In this document: piece by piece, positions 14,281 through 16,399 of the stretch
Layout of the letters: every line of letters begins with the position of its first letter
Position numbering within the stretch: position 1 is the first letter of the stretch
Made by a program: the position numbers and the translations under genes
The notes under the pieces: generated by a model
What the model saw: only the letters and a program-made list of their open reading frames with translations
What the model was told of the DNA's origin: nothing
The model's database searches: none
Source of the DNA: Alphaproteobacteria bacterium
GTDB taxonomy: Bacteria > Pseudomonadota > Alphaproteobacteria > UBA8366 > Aestuariispiraceae
DNA: 16,399 bases
Direction: 5' to 3'
NCBI GenBank assembly: GCA_006844765.1
Contig: SPJV01000054.1
Coordinates: 1 to 16,399 of the forward strand

Positions 14281-14296
14281 TGTGACATTTGTCACA
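14281..14296. promoter_or_regulatory. Consensus CRP/FNR-superfamily binding site
   Basis: TGTGACATTTGTCACA is an exact TGTGA-N6-TCACA site with 7-bp perfect arms and a 2-bp centre. It lies 133 nt before the second receiver start. Its centre is about 40 nt upstream of a plausible start site following a weak TACTTT -10 box (14316-14321), the spacing of a class II activator site. The regulator is not in the window. Confidence 0.55.
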
Positions 14297-14428
14297 TATC
14301 TGCGACATACAGCCTTACTTTATGCACCCCCGCCCCCATATCCTAGAGAGTAGCTTTGGGAGGAGCATAGGCGTATCGCCAATTTTAGGGAGAGTTAAGG
14401 CGTCGCCGCTTGGGTGGAGGTGTGAACC

Positions 14429-14947
14429 ATGAGTGCGTTAAGAAAACCAGATTTTCGCAATCTGAAAGTCCTCGTCGTCGATGACAGTGCTTTTATCTTA
14501 CGTCTTGTATCACAAATACTGAAATCATTCGGTGTGGGAACAGTTGCGCGCGCAAGCTCTGGTAATGAGGGCTATGAGGTCGCACAACAGTTTGAACCGG
14601 ACATCGTTATCTCAGACTGGGATATGCCGGATGGTACGGGGATTGATCTCGTCCGCAATCTTCGCTCTCGTGAAGACAGCAAGTGCAAATACACAAGCTT
14701 CATCATGTTAACAGCCTATGCGGAAATCAGCCGCGTCCTGGCTTCGCGGGATCTTGGAATTTCAGAATTCCTGACCAAACCGGTCTCTCCGTCACAGATT
14801 TATACACGCCTCGTCTCGCTGATTGAGCACCCCCGACAGTTCGTTGCAACCGAAGGCGATTACTTCGGTCCGGACCGCCGGCGATTAGAATCTTCTAATT
14901 ACAAGGGCGAGGATCGACGGATCGAAGACCCATTGCTCACCGTTTGA
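14429..14947 (+). CDS. CheY-like single-domain response regulator 2
   Basis: A 172-residue receiver protein, the same length as the one at 13138 and alignable without gaps. Asp18-Asp19 ('VLVVDDSAFI'), phosphoacceptor Asp63 ('DIVISDWDMPDGTG'), Thr95 ('IMLTAY') and Lys117 ('FLTKPV') are all present; here the canonical proline follows the phosphoacceptor loop. The tail 'YFGPDRRR' (145-152) and 'YKGEDRR' (158-164) repeats the paralogue's. The ribosome binding site is strong, GGAGG (14416-14420) 8 nt before the ATG. A CRP-type site upstream suggests separate regulation from the first receiver and HPt genes. There is no output domain, so it probably acts by protein contact or within a phosphorelay using the neighbouring HPt protein. 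The pair clearly arose by gene duplication. Confidence 0.93.
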   Translation: MSALRKPDFRNLKVLVVDDSAFILRLVSQILKSFGVGTVARASSGNEGYEVAQQFEPDIVISDWDMPDGTGIDLVRNLRSREDSKCKYTSFIMLTAYAEISRVLASRDLGISEFLTKPVSPSQIYTRLVSLIEHPRQFVATEGDYFGPDRRRLESSNYKGEDRRIEDPLLTV

Positions 14948-15045
14948 GTTGGCTTGATCAAGTAGAAGAAGCCCCGCATACTCTCCGGCATTCAACCATT
15001 TGATGCACGCTTTCGAATGGGCCAAATAGTAAGGGCTTGGGGAAA

Positions 15046-16074
15046 ATGCCGACAAGCAAAGTGGGGAAGCGCATCCCATTCCTGGTGAATGCTCTGTTCC
15101 TTCTCGCCAGCTTCGTCCTTCTATTGGGTGAACCCAGATCACTCACAGCCGCAACAATCAATCGGCAGTCAGACGGGACTGTTTTTATCGAATTTGCAGG
15201 AGTTTCCCTTGCCGCTGTTCCGGCACCAAAAGGCGCCGATTACAAAATGCCGATCATGCCTGCCGAAGAGGGCCTGCAGAAACTGATCGCAGCCTTTGAG
15301 CAGCTTCAAAAGACCGGCACCTATGCCCGCAAGGCACTCAACCGGTTGAAAAAATCGGGTGACGTTATCATTGTTTACGATCCGAGCTTTCCTGGCTCGG
15401 AAGGCTCAGCGCTCACACTCGGCGCCTTCCTACCGGAATACTACGACCCCAGTCAGGGGAAAAAGCGCCTGTTCACCATCATCAGCCGCTTTGGAATCAA
15501 ATGGACCCATGAAGAACTTGTCGCAATCCTGGCGCATGAATTATTGGGCCATGGAATACAGCATTTGGATGGATTTCTGGAACAGGTCCGCCGCATTGAT
15601 CTGGAATGTGGCGCGGTGCTTTATGAGGAGGCTGTCTATCAAGGCCTGAAACTCGACAAACGCTCCAGCCGGATCATCAAGTTTCGCAAAGCCCTCGAGC
15701 GCCATTGGTGCCGCCCCTTTAAGGCCTATCAAGCAAAACAGGCCCGCGATAGTCTTGTCTATTGGAATGACCTGAATCCCGATGTGCCGGCGCTGTTGAA
15801 GGCATTAAACGGGTACTTTTCATATCAGATCAAAAGCGGGGCCGGCGCGAAAGCGGTTGCCCTTGACCGTGACATCACCTTAAAGCGCTCGATTGAAGAG
15901 ATCCGCCGCCGCGAAGGTGACAAATCCGCAGACCGCCTTTTCGACGCCGCAATTCGGTTCCGTGACGGGGTTCAAATCCGCAAGGACTTGAAGAAGGCGC
16001 GCATTCTATTTCTTGCAGCCGCAGAAGATGGACACCCGACCGCCGCCGCAGAGGCTGCCAAACTCCCGAAATAA
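15046..16074 (+). CDS. Secreted HELLGH-motif protein with C-terminal Sel1-like repeat
   Basis: 342 residues, not assigned to a named family. 'KRIPFLVNALFLLASFVLLL' at the N-terminus is a signal peptide or anchor. The central part has 'ELVAILAHELLGHGIQHLDG' (about 157-176) with His164, Glu165, His169 and His173, then 'DLECGAVLYEEAVYQ' (185-199). This resembles a zinc metallopeptidase site, but spacing is HExxGH rather than HExxH, so catalysis is unproven. The last 35 residues ('IRFRDGVQIRKDLKKARILF' and 'AAAEDGHPTAAAEAA') match one Sel1-like repeat, a protein-interaction module. AAGGG lies 10 nt before the ATG; an in-frame TTG at 15037 is less likely. It follows the second receiver by about 100 nt and may be transcribed with it. 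Probably a periplasmic or envelope protein. Confidence 0.75.
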   Translation: MPTSKVGKRIPFLVNALFLLASFVLLLGEPRSLTAATINRQSDGTVFIEFAGVSLAAVPAPKGADYKMPIMPAEEGLQKLIAAFEQLQKTGTYARKALNRLKKSGDVIIVYDPSFPGSEGSALTLGAFLPEYYDPSQGKKRLFTIISRFGIKWTHEELVAILAHELLGHGIQHLDGFLEQVRRIDLECGAVLYEEAVYQGLKLDKRSSRIIKFRKALERHWCRPFKAYQAKQARDSLVYWNDLNPDVPALLKALNGYFSYQIKSGAGAKAVALDRDITLKRSIEEIRRREGDKSADRLFDAAIRFRDGVQIRKDLKKARILFLAAAEDGHPTAAAEAAKLPK

Positions 16075-16112
16075 ATCCTGGAAATTGGAACTGGTATTCT
16101 GACCGATCCCTC

Positions 16113-16118
16113 TATATA
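16113..16118 (+). promoter_or_regulatory. Likely -10 box of the tRNA-Arg promoter
   Basis: TATATA followed by AGGCGGG, a GC-rich discriminator of the kind common at stable RNA promoters. It sits about 32 nt before the tRNA. No good -35 box is seen at the usual spacing. Confidence 0.4.
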
Positions 16119-16149
16119 AGGCGGGTTTGTCGGACAGATATCCGATCAA

Positions 16150-16226
<77 letters not shown>

Positions 16227-16246
16227 TTTACAGTGTTCGTTCTGAC

Positions 16247-16258
16247 GATATCGATATC
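16247..16258. repeat. Palindromic GATATC tandem
   Basis: GATATCGATATC is two head-to-tail GATATC units and a perfect 12-nt palindrome, 20 nt after the tRNA. A tandem ACTGGCC (16272-16278 and 16281-16287) follows. Either could be an operator for the gene at 16357; no function can be assigned. Confidence 0.2.
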
Positions 16259-16304
16259 ACCTGGAAACCTGACTGGCCAAACTGGCCCGCCAACCTAAAT
16301 TGCG

Positions 16305-16310
16305 TATACT
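16305..16310 (+). promoter_or_regulatory. Candidate -10 box for the gene at 16357
   Basis: TATACT matches five of six -10 positions and lies 46 nt before the ATG. The -35 at 17-nt spacing (CTGGCC, 16282-16287) is poor and overlaps the second ACTGGCC repeat, which suggests an activated or repressed promoter if real. Confidence 0.35.
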
Positions 16311-16356
16311 TAAGAGACCTTCGATTTTTCGGTCAATAAACCATTAAGGATGAGAC

Positions 16357-16399
16357 ATGGCTGGTCATTTTAAAGAAAGAGCAGACTCGTTGGTTAAAC
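16357..16399 (+). CDS. Unidentified gene, first 14 codons only
   Basis: ATG with AAGGA about 7 nt upstream and a good -10 box behind it begins 'MAGHFKERADSLVK', which continues beyond the window. The ribosome binding site and promoter make a real start likely. The residues are too few to name a family. Confidence 0.55.
   Translation, partial: MAGHFKERADSLVK

Noticed and set aside
15359..15649. Overlapping 96-codon plus-strand frame within the HELLGH gene
   Set aside because: Out-of-frame shadow of the longer gene, which has a signal peptide, motif and repeat.

Overview
This 16.4 kb window looks like chromosomal DNA of an alphaproteobacterium, probably in or near the Rhodospirillales. I infer this from the moderately high GC, the gene set, the receiver proteins with 'FGPDRRR' tails, and a fused 5-oxoprolinase-type hydantoinase sitting next to a COG5631-like regulator. 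There is no transposase, integrase, CRISPR array or phage gene. Most genes are short transcription units on both strands with good ribosome binding sites.

Layout. Positions 1-3850 (minus) hold the 5' end of a MarR/COG5631-like regulator directly downstream of a 1220-residue fused HyuA-HyuB hydantoinase/5-oxoprolinase. Its promoter has a perfect 16-bp palindrome between the -35 and -10 boxes. Positions 3938-4986 (minus) hold an overlapping azlC-azlD pair for branched-chain amino acid export. A 15-bp perfect inverted repeat straddles the azlC start codon. Divergently at 5263-6210 is a CaCA-family sodium/calcium antiporter with a nested inverted repeat upstream. Positions 6331-8693 (plus) are a translationally coupled pair: a phosphonate monoester hydrolase/sulfatase-family enzyme and a glycerophosphodiester phosphodiesterase. 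At 8882-9064 is an unrecognised 60-residue gene followed by a strong hairpin, and then ribF (9158-10108).

Positions 10115-11260 (minus) encode a prokaryotic pentameric ligand-gated ion channel (Cys-loop receptor homologue) with signal peptide, beta-rich extracellular domain and four membrane segments. A 63-residue exported peptide gene starts divergently from it. A Tat-exported agmatine/peptidylarginine-deiminase family protein follows at 11657-12754 (minus).

Positions 13138-14947 (plus) hold a signalling cluster: two collinear 172-residue CheY-like receivers flank an HPt-domain protein, with no histidine kinase. A textbook TGTGA-N6-TCACA site lies in front of the second receiver. Positions 15046-16074 encode a secreted protein with an HELLGH motif and a C-terminal Sel1-like repeat. 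A tRNA-Arg (CCG) and the first 14 codons of an unidentified gene end the window.

The most interesting parts are the ligand-gated channel and its neighbours, the receiver-HPt-receiver cluster, the azlC start-codon hairpin, the HELLGH/Sel1 protein and two or three small genes. No large, clearly new multi-gene system is evident.
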